Of a stretch of 64,000 nt of DNA, positions 48,711 to 61,724 are shown piece by piece. The translations under genes were made by a program, and so were the position numbers. The notes under the pieces were generated by a model. It was not told the DNA's origin, did no database searches, and was given only the letters and a program-made list of their open reading frames with translations. The stretch is from assembly GCA_013397075.1 (NCBI GenBank), contig VWZS01004784.1, forward strand, positions 259,263 to 323,262. The letters run 5' to 3'. Numbering within the stretch: position 1 is the first letter of the stretch; every line of letters starts with the position of its first letter. The stretch comes from Rhabdornis inornatus. Taxonomy: Eukaryota; Chordata; Aves; Passeriformes; Rhabdornithidae.

Positions 48711-49844
48711 CAGGAGCCCCAGGCTGCGTGGTGTGTGACACTGTGAGCTCTGCTGCTCAGAGCTTGGGCACTGCCCTCACAGAGCCCCCCAAGAGCTTAG
48801 TAGTTATCACAGGGTGTTTGGCATGCAATCTATGTTTGGAGGGTACAGATGGATTGTTTCATTGTACTGGAGTGTTATTCTCAACCTGAGCAGGAGTTTT
48901 CCAGGGTGACCAACAGGAGCTGCTCCACTGGGGAGTTCCAGAATGAGCTCAAGAATGGGTTAGAGAAAGAGATACTTTGAGACCCAAGATGATGAGTAAA
49001 GCAATACCATGGTCAGCATCACCTCTCATGGGTTAAGGAGGAGTTTAGGCATCAAGGAACTCACAAACAAGTGAAAGGGGCAGCTTGAGGACAACATCTT
49101 GGCTCCATTGTTGTATTCACAAAAAATCAGAAATCTGTGCTGTTACATCACGATAACAAAATGGGAAGGTGAGCCCAATGTTGTTGAGGTGTGGGGTGAG
49201 GACATGTCTGAAGGATGATTTGAGAACAGCACAGGAGGCAGTTTGACACTGACATTTATGACAAGTCATAGCCAAGAATGAAAATATTTGGGGCAGACCT
49301 TCTTAAATTGAGGTTACCAAATTGTGGCAGCTAGGACACACTGAGCAGCAGCTCAGCTGCTCTTGAAGTGGTGCCCAGTTTAACAAGGAAGAATTGTTTG
49401 GGTTGGGCACAATCATGGCTGGGCTGAGATGAGCCAAGGAGGGAGATGGGTTAGTTTTGCAATGAACTGTGCAGTGGGTAATGTGCATCTCTTTATTTGG
49501 AGACTGTGGGTGAAATTAATCAAAAAGCCAGATAGGATCTATGTGCCAATTGCATTCCACTCAAACCTTTGTGAACAGGAATGAATTTAACCTTGCCTGA
49601 CCCACAAAGACGTGTGAATACTTATCTTCCTTTCTTTAAGCATTTATTTTTATAGTTTCAATTAGCTAGATTTTTCTTTTTCAATAGTAACTTCCCTTGA
49701 TGTACATCTGTCTCCAGTTTAATACTTACCAGTAACTTGACATGAATGGCAGAGATGTCTTTTGTTTGCAGTTTAATATGGAATCAACTGAAACATTTTC
49801 ATTTATAAAGTGAAATCCATTTTTTCTCAAGTCTTCTGCAACAG
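48711..49844. other. Gene-free interval
   Basis: No gene, RNA or named repeat recognised; open frames are short and without motifs. Confidence 0.55.
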
Positions 49845-49915
49845 GGATAATGTTTGCAAAATGCTTTGAAGATCAAAAGCACTACAGTATATAAATATTA
49901 GGTATTATTTTTATA
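49845..49915 (+). mobile_element. Ancient L3/CR1-like LINE 3' tail
   Basis: The segment reads GGATAATGTTTGCAAAATGC, then TTTGAAGATCAAAAGCACTA, then ATATAAATATTAGGTATTAT. This closely follows the L3/CR1-type tail pattern (AAxGCGCTTTGAAGATGAAAAGCGCTATATAAATGxTAGGTATTATT). It is better preserved than the similar tail at 28384-28455 and lies on the same strand. Only the tail is visible; a SINE that borrowed a LINE tail is the alternative. Confidence 0.65.
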
Positions 49916-52900
49916 TCTTCATCATCTCTGCTTTTAAAATTAATACAAAAAAATCCTATTAATACCCAAATGCCCAGTAAAGTGCATATCCTTCTTCTAA
50001 TCTTAATGCTTGATTTTCATCTATGAATCCTCTTAATCTTTGAAATTAATTACCATGATTAAAAATGGGAGATGTTTTCCCAGAACAATCAAGTTGTTCT
50101 GTAGCGAATTCTCATATTAGTTTTGCATAATTATTTTAATTTCTTTTGACATTAAAACACAGACACACACACACTCACATTGCTGGATACAGCATCTGCA
50201 CTCTCTTTAGAGTGAGAGGAAGTCTTGTTTGACTTGTTGCAGTGCAGTGGTGACTTGAGGAGCAGAAGGGGCAGTGCCTTGCCTCAGGGTCTCCTGTTGG
50301 GGCAATGGCCAGGGCTGTTGGCTCCTCAGCCAGAGCTCAGGAGAGCACATTCATCCACCATCCAAGAGAACTGGCTTTCCAAAATGAGACCTTCAACAGA
50401 CAGGGCATATTCACACTGCTGATGAGAACATTCCACTGCCAGTGGAAGGGAATCAGTGCAGCTAAAGTCACCTACAAAAACAGCAATTTGAGTTCAGCCC
50501 AAAGCTGTGTTCCTTTTAGTCCTCCTGAGCCATCTGATTTCTACATCAGTAACAAAGAACCAAATGTGAGAGTCATTTTATTGTGTTGGGGAAAAAAATG
50601 GAACAAAGATGGATACTTCAGTGCCTGAAGTGGTGAACAGGGCCAGCTCTCATGTGTTTCCTGCCAATCAAAGCAAGAGAAAATTCTCATTGCAGTTGGG
50701 TTTTGTTCCAGTCCTCTCCAGATATTGGTGATATTTGAATTCAGGCTTGTGTCATGTTTTTGTTCAATGCTAAATGCAGGTTTGCAGACCTGAGCCCTGT
50801 TCCCTATTAACTGTTTACAAGGAGAAGAGGGAAAATATCAAAGATCTTACATTATCCAGATTCCCTGATCAGAACCAGTGGGACAGAAGGGGAGAGGAAA
50901 CTGTTTTAAAATATTAGTGTCAGTACATTTTGAAGGGCCTCTACATGCAGCACTCACAATCTGAGTCTTTAAGTAAGTCAATTGAATGGTTCCCTAGGAA
51001 GATCTTTCTTTGATATAACACAGAGAGCTCCTTTTGTTGCAAAAATGGAAAAAAGAAAGGGGACAAAAGTCTGTGAGGTGAACAGGAAGAGGAACTGAAA
51101 TAGAGTCACATCACAAGTGCTGAAAATGGATTTTTTTTGTAGATCACAACAATATAGAATTTCTAATATGGAAAGGATTTGAGAATAGAAAAGAATGCGT
51201 CCAGTGTGCAAGAAAGGCACAAGAAGATACGCCTTTTATTTCCTTTTTATTTTTTTCTGGCCCTCTCATCAGAACAATGAGAAAGGTCAGGCATGAGCTG
51301 TGGAGATTATTGTGGCAATACAGACACTGTTGTAGTGATATGTGACAGACAAAGCAGGGAGATCATCCACATGGAGACCTCACTGAACTAATTGTTGGTG
51401 CAGAAAATGGCCAGCTGGCTGTGAAAGAGGTGCACGTGTGTGGGGGAGAGAAAGTGAGACTGAATAATCTAAGCTTTCCACATTTTCCAAAGCAGGAAGT
51501 TCCAGGTTATCACTCAAGTTGAAATGACAGAGCAAGTGACTACAAACCAGCATCTTGACCTCCTTCCTCCCCTCTCTCGGTGCAGAGAGGATTAGCTGTA
51601 AGCTCCATCCATGGGCAGTGCCTGGACTCCCTGTATTGCTTCCTCTGCTTCTTCCTGTGGCTGTGGGAAGTTCAGAAAAGCTTTTATGTAATGAAAGCTA
51701 GACCAGGAAAAGGATCTGCTCTGATGAGATTCCCCAGAAGACAATACTGCCTCTAATTCCTCCAGTTTAACTTTCTACTTCCGGAAGATTTGCCAAGGAA
51801 GGAATTTAATTTTTTCCCTAGACGAATGTATTAGTATTTAATAAAAAGCAAAGCCAGATGACACTCTTAGAGAAAATAACGAATTTACATAAATCTTTTG
51901 CTGTATTTGAACAGAACAAGATAAACTGAAGGGGCTTAACTCAGATTATTTTTGTTCTTTTCTAAAAAAATAATAACTATAAAATACTCAAAAGGCTTCA
52001 GCCTCAGAAAATGGGTTTTTGTGTTACTCCATATTACCATACTTGGTCTTAAAGAATGTATTACATCCTCTTTCCCACTGATTTGTCTCCTGATTCTGAC
52101 TTGCCTGCTTAGCCTGTTCTTTCCCCCAGTACCAGGCACTGGCAGATGGCTCACCAAGAAGAAAGTACTGAGCCAAAGGAGGTTTTTCCACCTCAGGCTG
52201 TCTCCTTATACTCTGCCTAAGTTACTTAGCCATTTCTCATCATTTTCACTCATCAATGTTTATTGTCCCCTTTTACAAGAGGCTCTATACAACCTGTGTC
52301 ATTTTTTGAAGTTGTCTGGAGTCTAAAAGTTTAGGTGGACTATTTTAAAGAAAACCAGGAGTTCACCCCAAAAGAAGCAAAAATGAACTGTAAAACTTTC
52401 TGTTGGTGAGTAGTTCTGCCTGATGCCAAGCTCATTACCCTGTTATTTAATTTTCCTTCAATAGCCTGTTAAATATGAACTCCCTCTGGATGCTGGGGAG
52501 ACACAGATTTCACCTCAACAATTGACAGGGATCGTAAAAGTCAGGGATGCCATGATTGCAGCACCTGCAGCTTGGCACACTGAAGAAAGATTCAACTTTA
52601 GAGTGCCCTCACACCAACCTGTTTCACTCACTGGTTTTCTCTTCCCTCTGCTTGTATATATCCCATAGTGCTGAAAGCATCAGTAAAAGACTGTTCAGAA
52701 AAAGAACATTTCCCTCCTTGCTCTCCATTTTGTTTGAAAGACTGCACAGGGACATTTACTCACTCTATTTTAGAAGGATATGTCAAGTCTCCTACCAGGA
52801 CCCTGCACAGACTTTTTCAGTATCAATTCACTCTCCGTTGCCAAGCTTTTAAACAAAAATAAACCAAGATAATGTCAATAAATCATCTTCCCTCCTTTCC

Positions 52901-53498
52901 AGCACAGCACCAGTGGAAGACTGTGGTAAGTTATCATGTTTTTAACTATGAACCTGTCTGGCTCTTTGTCATTTATCTTGTGTCTCCCACTCTGGTCTGG
53001 CTCAAGGCTGAACATTAGCAAATGATGAATGCAGGGCTGTCTCTCCTGGTTTGTACTGGCATTATTAACCCATATTCTCCTGAATATTTCATACCACATA
53101 CATTAATCATGAGTTGCTGGAGTCATGGCAATTGATTCTCAGGTTAGTTGCTCGGTGTGTGAGGGCAGGACAGAAATGTTTGCTATTGGGTAATCCCTGC
53201 TTTGCATTCTCAAGGATTTTCTTTAACCCTATGATGCTGATCATTCTAAAGCAAATTAGCTGATGTAAATTGGCCATTCCACATGTATTTACACCAGCAT
53301 CTGTCCTAATGATGTTTTTTCAGGTGGCTATAGTATCATATTTTGATTTATTATGAGTCTAAGAATGTCAAGACTCAATTGTGTAGTGTAACAACTCTGT
53401 GGTTGTAACATATAGTCATTTTTCTGTTGATTCAATAACGATCCATCGACTATTGTCCTCTTTTTCCATTCTTCCTTATATATCTATTATTTTCTCTC

Positions 53499-53534
53499 TT
53501 TTTTTTTTTCAGTCAGTGTTTTTTTTTTTTTTTT
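53499..53534. repeat. Paired T tracts
   Basis: An 11-T run followed by CAGTCAGTG and a second run of about 16 T. The first run with its CAG looks like a splice acceptor, but no open exon follows. Confidence 0.95.
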
Positions 53535-54056
53535 CACTTTGATTCATTGCCTCAGAAAACAGTTGCTATACAGAGACAGGAGCAATAGAATAAGACAGAT
53601 CTTGTATTCCCCTCTGGACATGGCTAAGCTTGTATGAGACAAACCTCTGGAGGCCCAGAGTTCAGTAATTTGGTGGGTAGAATTGCACTGGGAAGGTGTG
53701 ATGGTTTCTTGTGTATGCAGGAGACAAGGTGTTCAAATTCAATCTGAAAGTGAGTAAAGAACTTTGTGTCATAGTCTGTTTTACTGTCTGTTTGGGTGTA
53801 AATCCACAGAGCAATGGCTTTATGCCTGACTTTTCTCCAGGGAACCCCTCCCTGAAAGCAGTTCATAGTGAGTGTCAATGCTACATATACACAGGCCTGG
53901 GTTTTCCTGGGAAACTGAGGCATCTCCCTGATGATCTGACCATGAAGCAGTGTTCAGATTGCCATGAATGTGTGGTGGTAAATAAATCCCCAAGCAAACA
54001 GCTGGCACAGATTTCAGGATGTTTGGTTCAAGAACTGCAACCCGCATTTTGCTTTT

Positions 54057-54077
54057 AAAAAAAAAAAAAAAAAAAAG
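54057..54077. repeat. Poly-A run, 21 A
   Basis: Uninterrupted A run. No retroposed gene or LINE body precedes it that I can recognise, so it is treated as a simple homopolymer. Confidence 0.95.
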
Positions 54078-56654
54078 TGAACACTTTTGACCCACTTTAG
54101 CCAAAGAAATTCTCCACAACTTGTCCTATTTCCTCCCTTGGCTTCTGTTCCAATGGTTCATATCACCACCTTCAGAACTGCTCAGTTCTGTGCTCCTGAA
54201 AGACAGTTTTTAGGTGCTTTGGTAGTAGCTAAGGGAAGGATATAAACCTGTGCCTTTAGCACCAATATAAGTAGATGAGGCAAAATTGGGAAACATGATT
54301 TCTGAGCAATGAAAAGATGCTCCAGCAGCCCCAGCCGTGGGCTCCTTCCTCTTGCAGCAGAGGTGGCTGCACTTCAGTCATCAAGGACATACAACCATAA
54401 ATGGATTATGTTGCCTGTGGCTGTTTGAAAAAGTACAAAACTACAACAAAGAGATAATCTCCAGGAGAGCTCAGGGTCATGGATGGAGGAGATGGGTTTT
54501 TGTGCAGAACATCTGCAGATCCCCCTGCAGTGATGATTACCAAGCTATGTGCCATGTAATGAGGGGCTAAATATGGCTGAGACTACAGACTGTAGGGAGA
54601 TGGTTAATGAGGTGCTAATTGGGTAAGAAAAAAAACGGAAAGAGGAAATGAGTAGGGAGGTTAGTGTATCTGATATGGAAGAGCTCTGGAATGGGGAGTT
54701 ATACAGGGTATTTTTAGCTCCAGTTCATATTCCTTCCTTCTCACCTGTGCAGGAGATGAATCTTTCCCCTGGCTCAGCTGGAGCCCTCATTGTTCAGCAT
54801 GACTACTCTGCTGGTGCCCAGACATGGAGCTCATGTGCCATTTCACCTGGGGGCAGCTCAGCTCTGCCAGCCCTGCCCACGCCGAGGGAGGGAGGGAGCA
54901 GGTGCTGGGGTGAAGGTCTGGCAGGAGCTCCTGAGCTCCTCATTGATTCTGTGCTTGAAGTTAACTGCTGTGACTGGCATGCTCACAGATATCCAGAGGT
55001 CTCAGTGTCCTCCTGACTTTGGGCTTCAGTGCAATGATGAGAGGGTAGGGCAGGATCGATGCAGGGCCAAGGCTGTCAGAACAGAAGCCCTTGGAGCTGC
55101 AATCATGTGCATAAAAGGCTTCAAAGGTGAGCTAAAATACTTTATTCCATCTTCCTATTATCCAGCAGCCAAATGAGCATTGATTTTTGTTAATCACAGT
55201 TTTGGGGTGTACTGCAGACAAGTCTGGGGCTCCCAGAGGGAGGCACTGTAGGTTTGAGCCTACATGCAGCGCTGTTTGCTGCCACTTTTTCTCTGCTGTG
55301 CAAGGCTCGTGCTGGTTATTACCTGTGCCCATTGCAGGAAAAGCCACAGACACTGTTTCTTTCTTCTGACCAAACATGGTCTCCCAAGCTCTAAGTTGCC
55401 CAGTGATTCAGTTATTGGGGGTGCCCCTGACCATCCCATTGCTTTGAGACAAGCATCTTCCCTCTTCCAGCTCTTGATATGGAACATTCTCTTGCTTCTC
55501 TGTCTTCAGTACACCAGGGAATTATATACATCTGGAAATATCCACTCATTTCCTTCCTTCTGCTCTTCTATGTTGTAATTTGATAATGATCTTTATGAAA
55601 ACATTTCACTTGAACATCATGAATTTTTATATTAAGACTTTAGAAACTCTATACTAGCAGCCTCAGTTTCTCAATATCATTTAATTAACTTTGAAATGTT
55701 TAATTTTTAAAAATATAACTGTGGAAAAACCCCTAAAAATTTAGATTTCATTCACAGCACTGATTTAGACTTTTCATGAGCCATAAAACAGTTCCTGTGG
55801 TTTAGCTCTTTGAAACAGAGTATGTTATACCCCTGGTTGTTGCAGGGTAGGCAGTAAGATTATGGTAATCAGTAATCATTGTTTGATTGAAGGAGCATGC
55901 CAGTAGACATGCAAAGTGCTAGCATTCCAGATATTCCTGGTGCCTATAATTTTTACCTGCCTTTCAGGCTGAATTGCACTGCATTGCTCAAAACACATTT
56001 AGATCCTCTGGGTACAGCAGGATTTTCAAGGTCTACAGCCATGTGCAGTGAAAGATGTGATAAATGCTAAAGTGGTTTCCTAAGTGAAATGAAGAAAACG
56101 AAAATGATACCAGTGCTGATGAAGGTGAACAGCAAGCCTGAGATTTAAAGAGGGAAAATGACAGTATTATCAGTCAGGTATCATGGCAACCAAGGAGCCT
56201 AGATCTTGGTATCAACTTTCCATTCATATTGTCTCTTTACTTGGCACGACAAGGTACATTTTCCTTCAGAAAATTTAATCACCTCCACTGGAGGTCATTC
56301 AAATGTTTAAGCACCAGGCCTTGCTCAGGAACTTGAGGAATTCAAAGGGCTCATGGATACCTTCATCCATATATTTGTGTAGGGAAAAATAGTCAAACAA
56401 CCCATCAGACAAATCTGTGAAATCCAGGCATAAAAGTCAGTTGTATAAGACACTCTATTTATTATTGCAACATCTTAGTTTATAGGAACTTTATGCTCAG
56501 TGTTATTCAGTGGCTGGAATTAAAATACTGTAAATCCAGGTCTTCTCTAGAGATAGCACAGGCCACTTTTTTCACAGTGAGCTGAACCAAGCATGATAGC
56601 AAGGCCAGAGGTCTACCTTGGAAACTCATCTCTGAGTGACACACTTGTCTTTTT

Positions 56655-56692
56655 GTAGATACATATATATATACACACATACATATACCTAT
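56655..56692. repeat. TA/CA-rich microsatellite
   Basis: Interrupted ATACATATATATATACACACATACATATACC run. Confidence 0.9.
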
Positions 56693-56917
56693 GGTCATCT
56701 TGCAGTCTGGAATGAGGAAACAGAAGAAGGCTTTAGAAGGATGGACTTAGTCAGGAAAATCTTGTCTTTGAGGCACAGAAATGAGATTGTGATGTAAAAT
56801 AAATCAATGGCAGAATCAGAATGCAGAAAGTCTGAGATCTGGAATGCTTAATCCTTGACCTGTTGCTCAAATGATGCCAAGAGCAATCACTTTACACAGG
56901 AATCCTCTTACAGGGGG

Positions 56918-56966
56918 TAATGTATTACTAAGTTATGAACACATAATGTATTCCTAAGTTATGAAC
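56918..56966. repeat. 26-bp tandem duplication, two copies
   Basis: TAATGTATTACTAAGTTATG at 56918 recurs at 56944 with one substitution (TTAC to TTCC), giving a period of 26 bp; the shared part runs through GAAC. Confidence 0.95.
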
Positions 56967-57382
56967 TGCAGAGGATTTATTCAGACCTGATTTTCTTTGC
57001 TGTCTGAGGTAGGGCCTAGAGAACAGCACCTGCAAGATATAAATGTAAAAAAATGGTTGATGCAGGTGAGGGTATGACATCTTCCTAGCACTGTTTCCTT
57101 CAAATCATGAAGGCATGCAGTTTTTTTTTTATCAAATAAGTATCAGTAACAGACCACACTATGACAGAAATGTTCTTTGGCAATCTAGTGCTATATAAAA
57201 CAAGGATGTGATACTGTGCTCCGACTTTTATGCAAAGCTTTTAAGCTTAACTGTATGGCCTATACACACCCTTCAGTCTTTTATCTCTGCATTGAATTTA
57301 AATCAGATTGAAAAGCCTCAGCATTTTATTCAGTTTCTTGTTTGCTTTTAAAACCACATAGAGTGTGGATTAAACACTACTT

Positions 57383-57407
57383 AAAAACAACAACAACAAC
57401 AACAAAC
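57383..57407. repeat. ACA trinucleotide microsatellite
   Basis: About six CAA/ACA units after a short A run. Confidence 0.9.
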
Positions 57408-60400
57408 CCAAATAAAACTAAACATGTTTGCACTATTGTTATTGAGAAAGTCACATCAGGGTTTAAATCCATGTTGATATTGGACACATTACTAGTCCAG
57501 TGGGAATCAACCAAATTTCTCACCCTGACACTAAAATGTGTGCAATATGAGAGTCATCAAATATCATTCAACCAGTACCATGCTGAACTCTCTGTTTTTT
57601 TAGCAAGGTAGAGGCCTGGGACAGGACTTCAGAGCTAATTGCATGTCACCATGAGTGGTGTCTTATGGAAGCTCTGATGAAGCCAAGCTCTGATGAGCAA
57701 AATTGCAGGACACTTGGAGCAGTGGCTCTGTTAAGATTACTGCAGTGTGGTTATCTGTTCCTGGGACTTGGAAATGCTCATCACAGCATCATTTATCTTT
57801 CCAAAGCCCCTCAGTGCTATAGTTTTGGGACACAGGATTCAAGCTCCAGTTCAAGCAGAGTGGTTTTGCTGGTGTTGAATTTCAGTGTCAGGGACCTGGG
57901 TGGAACGTGTGCTCAGCTGATCCTTGGTTTGGAAGTCACCCAACGTCACTGCATCTGTCCAGCACAGTGCTTCAGGTGCCTCTGAGTCTGGTACTGGGTA
58001 TGGCTAGATGTACTTTATAGTGGAAGACTATGCTTTGCATTTAATCCTCCTAGATGTGTATCTGCACAGTATGATCTGAGACTTTAAAGATGGTTTGTGG
58101 TCCAAGGACAGGAAGGCAAAAGCTGGAGGAGCTTATTTGTGCTGTATATGTGACAGAAAGGGCTGTGCTGGGAATGATGCTGCTTGGGAAGGAGAGAGGC
58201 ATTATTGGCATGAGTGGTCACAGACATAATAGTCCCTCAGGGCTATTTTAATTAGTGCAGAGTGTCTCAGAACCTTGCATCTGTTGAAGTGCCACTTCTT
58301 CCTCCACAGCTGCATTTTGGAGAGGAGCGTGTTTAGGGAAGAGTAAATTGGGAGCTTTGTGGGTTGTCTTCCACATGAGGGAAATACAAACTTAGTATTC
58401 ATCAGCATTTAGAAGTCCCCTTAGGGCTGCTACAGTGATACAAATGGGATTTATGGAGATGAGCACACTTTGGTCCTTTTTGGTCCCACAGAGATTGTGT
58501 GAATCTGGCCCTTGGGTGTTATATCCTTCCAGAAAGAAGTTTTCCCTTAGTCTGCATTTGACTTTTTGTACTCATCTTTATTCCAGGTTCTTTTGTTATA
58601 AAATAGGTTTATTGCTAGAAGTTATATGAAGGTCGGTAAACACCTTTACACATTAAACATAATTACCTCAAAGTCAAAAGTAAGAAAAAACCTGCTGCCT
58701 CCTATAAATGTGTTGTAAATTGTGCTAAAACTTGGAATTAAATAGGGAGTCTTGCACAACAAAGTGCCATGTAAATTTGCTGTTTCACATGTGCATTTTC
58801 TCCCCAAAACCTAAAGGCAAACTACCTCTTCTCCCGGCTATCTCCTCGCTTCTAAACCCTCCCCAAACCGAAGTCTATTCAATGCCACAACACTTGCTAG
58901 AGGGATTAGTCAGATTCATGCCTTAGTGAAGAAAATTAGGAGCAGAGGAGACTTCTTGCAAGTATGAGAAATGTTGGGCTAAAATAATGTAACAGCAGAC
59001 ATTATGGAAGTAATTCTGCATCTCCCATTTTTTTGGATGGTAGAAATCTGGCAGCGGCCAGACATGGAAAATTATTTTCAAATGTGATTACTCTGAACCA
59101 TCCTGCAGTAAAGAGGGCTTCTTTACTGTTTTTTTTTCCAAACAGAGGCACTTTGCTACACTGGAAGATAAAAACTATAGGAAAGTCTTTGCCCTGAGTT
59201 TGTCTGGAGTGGTTGCTTTCTCTTGTGACTGATATTAACTGCAGTAGTGAGGGATCATGTTTATGCAGTTCAAGAAATCAGGCTTAATCTGTTGGTGAGG
59301 GAGATGGACGATGGGTACTCCTTAGTTAAATATTTGACTGTCCTACAGCTTTCACAGATTTGTAAACAGGGAATGAAGGAGTGTGTCAGAAAGCCTCTGC
59401 ATTTCTTGCAGGGAGGTTAGCAGAAGGTATTTTAGTAGAAATTTATGCCATCAACTACATTTTTCCTTTGAGCTCTTAAGAATCTCAAATCAGACTTATT
59501 ATTCTGTACTGTTACTGCTGCTGCTGGCGCATGGTAATTTCTAGGATATCTACTCATGGACAACCTTAACATGCTGGATGCTGTACAAACACCAGCCATC
59601 AGTAGATAGGGTTATAATTAAATATATTGCCACAAATCAGAAAATACAACCTGAAGGGTTTTAAACCAGACCACGAGTCTGACTCAGCACAAGAGCTAAC
59701 TGGTCCAAAAGGAGCTGAGAGAAGGTGATGCAGAGTGGGCTGTGCAGCTGAAGGAAAGGCTGCTAAGCTGCAGGTGCATCCATCCCCCACAGAGATGTGT
59801 CAAACTCCATCATGCTGGTCGAAATCGAATCGTGTCAGCTCGAAGACAAGGAGGTTGGTGTGCCTATTGCTGTCTCTATCCAGCTTCAGTTTCCATTTTA
59901 ACTTCAGTCTTGCTGTCTGCATTAAGTAGAAGGCTGTAATTTATCTCTCTTGTGACTAGAAATTCACCTGCAGAGTTGTTCTCACACTTGCTCTCCATCT
60001 CCTTTTCATTTTCCTTCTATTACTGCAGTCCTCCTTCCTTCATCCCACCCTGATGCATCCCATGATTGCTGTTGAAGGAAGACAAATTGATGTGATATTG
60101 CATAGATGGGCTCTGAGAACAACTGCCAGCACCTGCCTCAGTGTGTCTTTCCCTGCCTGGGACAGTCCTCTCCCTTTCCTCCTCCTGCACTGGGGAGAAG
60201 CCAGGGAGGCTGTAGCAAACAGAAGGGTGTTGTTTTGAGCTGTAGTGGTTTTAAAACACCTGGCATGTCTAGCCAGCAGTGACTGCATGTGTGTGGTATG
60301 GTGTGCCATGTGAAAGCCAGTGAAATCCTGCTGAAATCCTGGAGGTTTCTGTCCTAGAGAGAGCCTCAAGTAGTGATATCCCAGCTCCTGGGGCTGGGTA

Positions 60401-60859
60401 GCCCTGAAGCCTCTCCCCTCCTCTAACAGCATGTTTGCTGTGCTGGGGTCCCTATAGGAAAGGTGTGGGGATTTTGCTGCTGTTATTATAACCAGGGCTT
60501 GATGGGCCCTGACTGTCACTGACACTAATGCTATAAAAGCTGTGTTTTAGTCTGGGTCTATCTATAATCGGGTTGGATGGAGGAATTTTCTGCTGCCTCC
60601 ACAGCCCGATGTCCTCTTTCAGGATGAGGATGAGTCAGCCTCTTTCTCTGCTGAATTTCTACAAAGTCTGTAAACTAGCTTGAAAAGGGTTCCCAGATTA
60701 AGAATTCATAAAAGCTGAGCAGCACCCTGCTTTGGAGAGAACCTCACTAAAGTACAGGCTGCTAATTTCCAAGGAAGTGTCTGTGAACAAAATCTCCCCC
60801 AAGGTCCCTGCTTCTTTGTCAGCAAGCATCAGAAGCTTGTAGTGAAGCCTTGTATTACT

Positions 60860-61040
60860 AAGATTTCATTACTTATACTAAATTCACTCCAGAGCATTTA
60901 TTAATGTACTGTAAAGCAAAAGGAAAAATTAAAAATAAACTATGCTTGTCAAAGAAATAAAGTGCCTCTTACACGGCATGATCCTAGCTTTTTTTCTTGA
61001 TAATTGCCTGTGTTCATTTGCCATTAATTCAGTGCATGAA
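60860..61040. promoter_or_regulatory. Candidate conserved non-coding element
   Basis: Motif-dense AT-rich block: CATTTATTAATGTACTG, TTGATAATTGCC and TTGCCATTAATTCAG, with one retained CpG (ACACGGCATG). No repeat structure. Motif-based inference only. Confidence 0.25.
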
Positions 61041-61700
61041 AGAATCACAGTAAGGTCTTCAAGATGTTAGAACAGTTCAATGATGCTATTCTTTAAAGAA
61101 CAAAGAACAGCACCTTCATTTACTGTAAATGGAGAGCCAAGGACAGAAGCCCTCAAGCCTTTTATATCAGGATTTCAATAGCATAGGTGATTTCAAGAAA
61201 AGATTGTAAATGCTCTGTCCACTACACACTCGTCCACCTATTTGAATTAGAAGCAGTCCTCAAAAAGTTTAGTGGCCTCTCTCCAGGTCCAACAGATGTT
61301 TTTTCTGATTGGTTAACCTGTTTTTGCTTCTGAAATGGAAGCTTCCAAAATTGTAACTTGTAGCCCAATTTTCAGGTTCCTTCTTGGTAAAACATCTCTT
61401 CTCTCATTCTGTCAAGAAAGAAACCAGAAGAAAATAAGGATAAGTTCAAACCTAACAGCTGGAGACCATATTCAGAGATGGCTGTCTGCTTCCCTAACAT
61501 AATATCTTTAGATTTGAGCCTGTACAGAAACAAGAAATGCATTTTAAATTTAATCAAGCTATTATTGTCTCAAACTGTGGAACAGAACTGCACTTGCTTA
61601 TCTTTCCCTCAGTATCTCTATCAGATAGGAATGTAGGAAGAATTGCCTCCAATCTCATTAAAGTACTAAGGCCCATTCAGTTGTATTGTTTTCCCAAAGG

Positions 61701-61724
61701 AAAAAAAATTAAAAAAAAAAAAAA
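61701..61724. repeat. A-rich tract
   Basis: Eight A, TT, then fourteen A. Confidence 0.95.

Larger units (their letters stand above)
49916..56917. other. Gene-free interval with homopolymer tracts
   Basis: No gene recognised. It contains a short CA run (50157-50173), two T tracts (53499-53534), a pure A run (54057-54077) and a TA/CA run (56655-56692). Frames up to 128 codons at 54648-55176 are overlapping alternatives in a GC-richer patch and have no domain. Confidence 0.55.

Noticed and set aside
53499..53516. Splice-acceptor lookalike (T tract then CAG)
   Set aside because: A second long T tract follows within ten bases, leaving no room for a normal exon start; better explained as low-complexity DNA.
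54057..54077. Poly-A run as the tail of a processed pseudogene
   Set aside because: The preceding sequence shows no recognisable coding or LINE body and no flanking duplication was seen.
60040..60525. 161-codon minus frame
   Set aside because: No recognisable motif and low-information composition; plus frames overlap it. Not supported as a gene.
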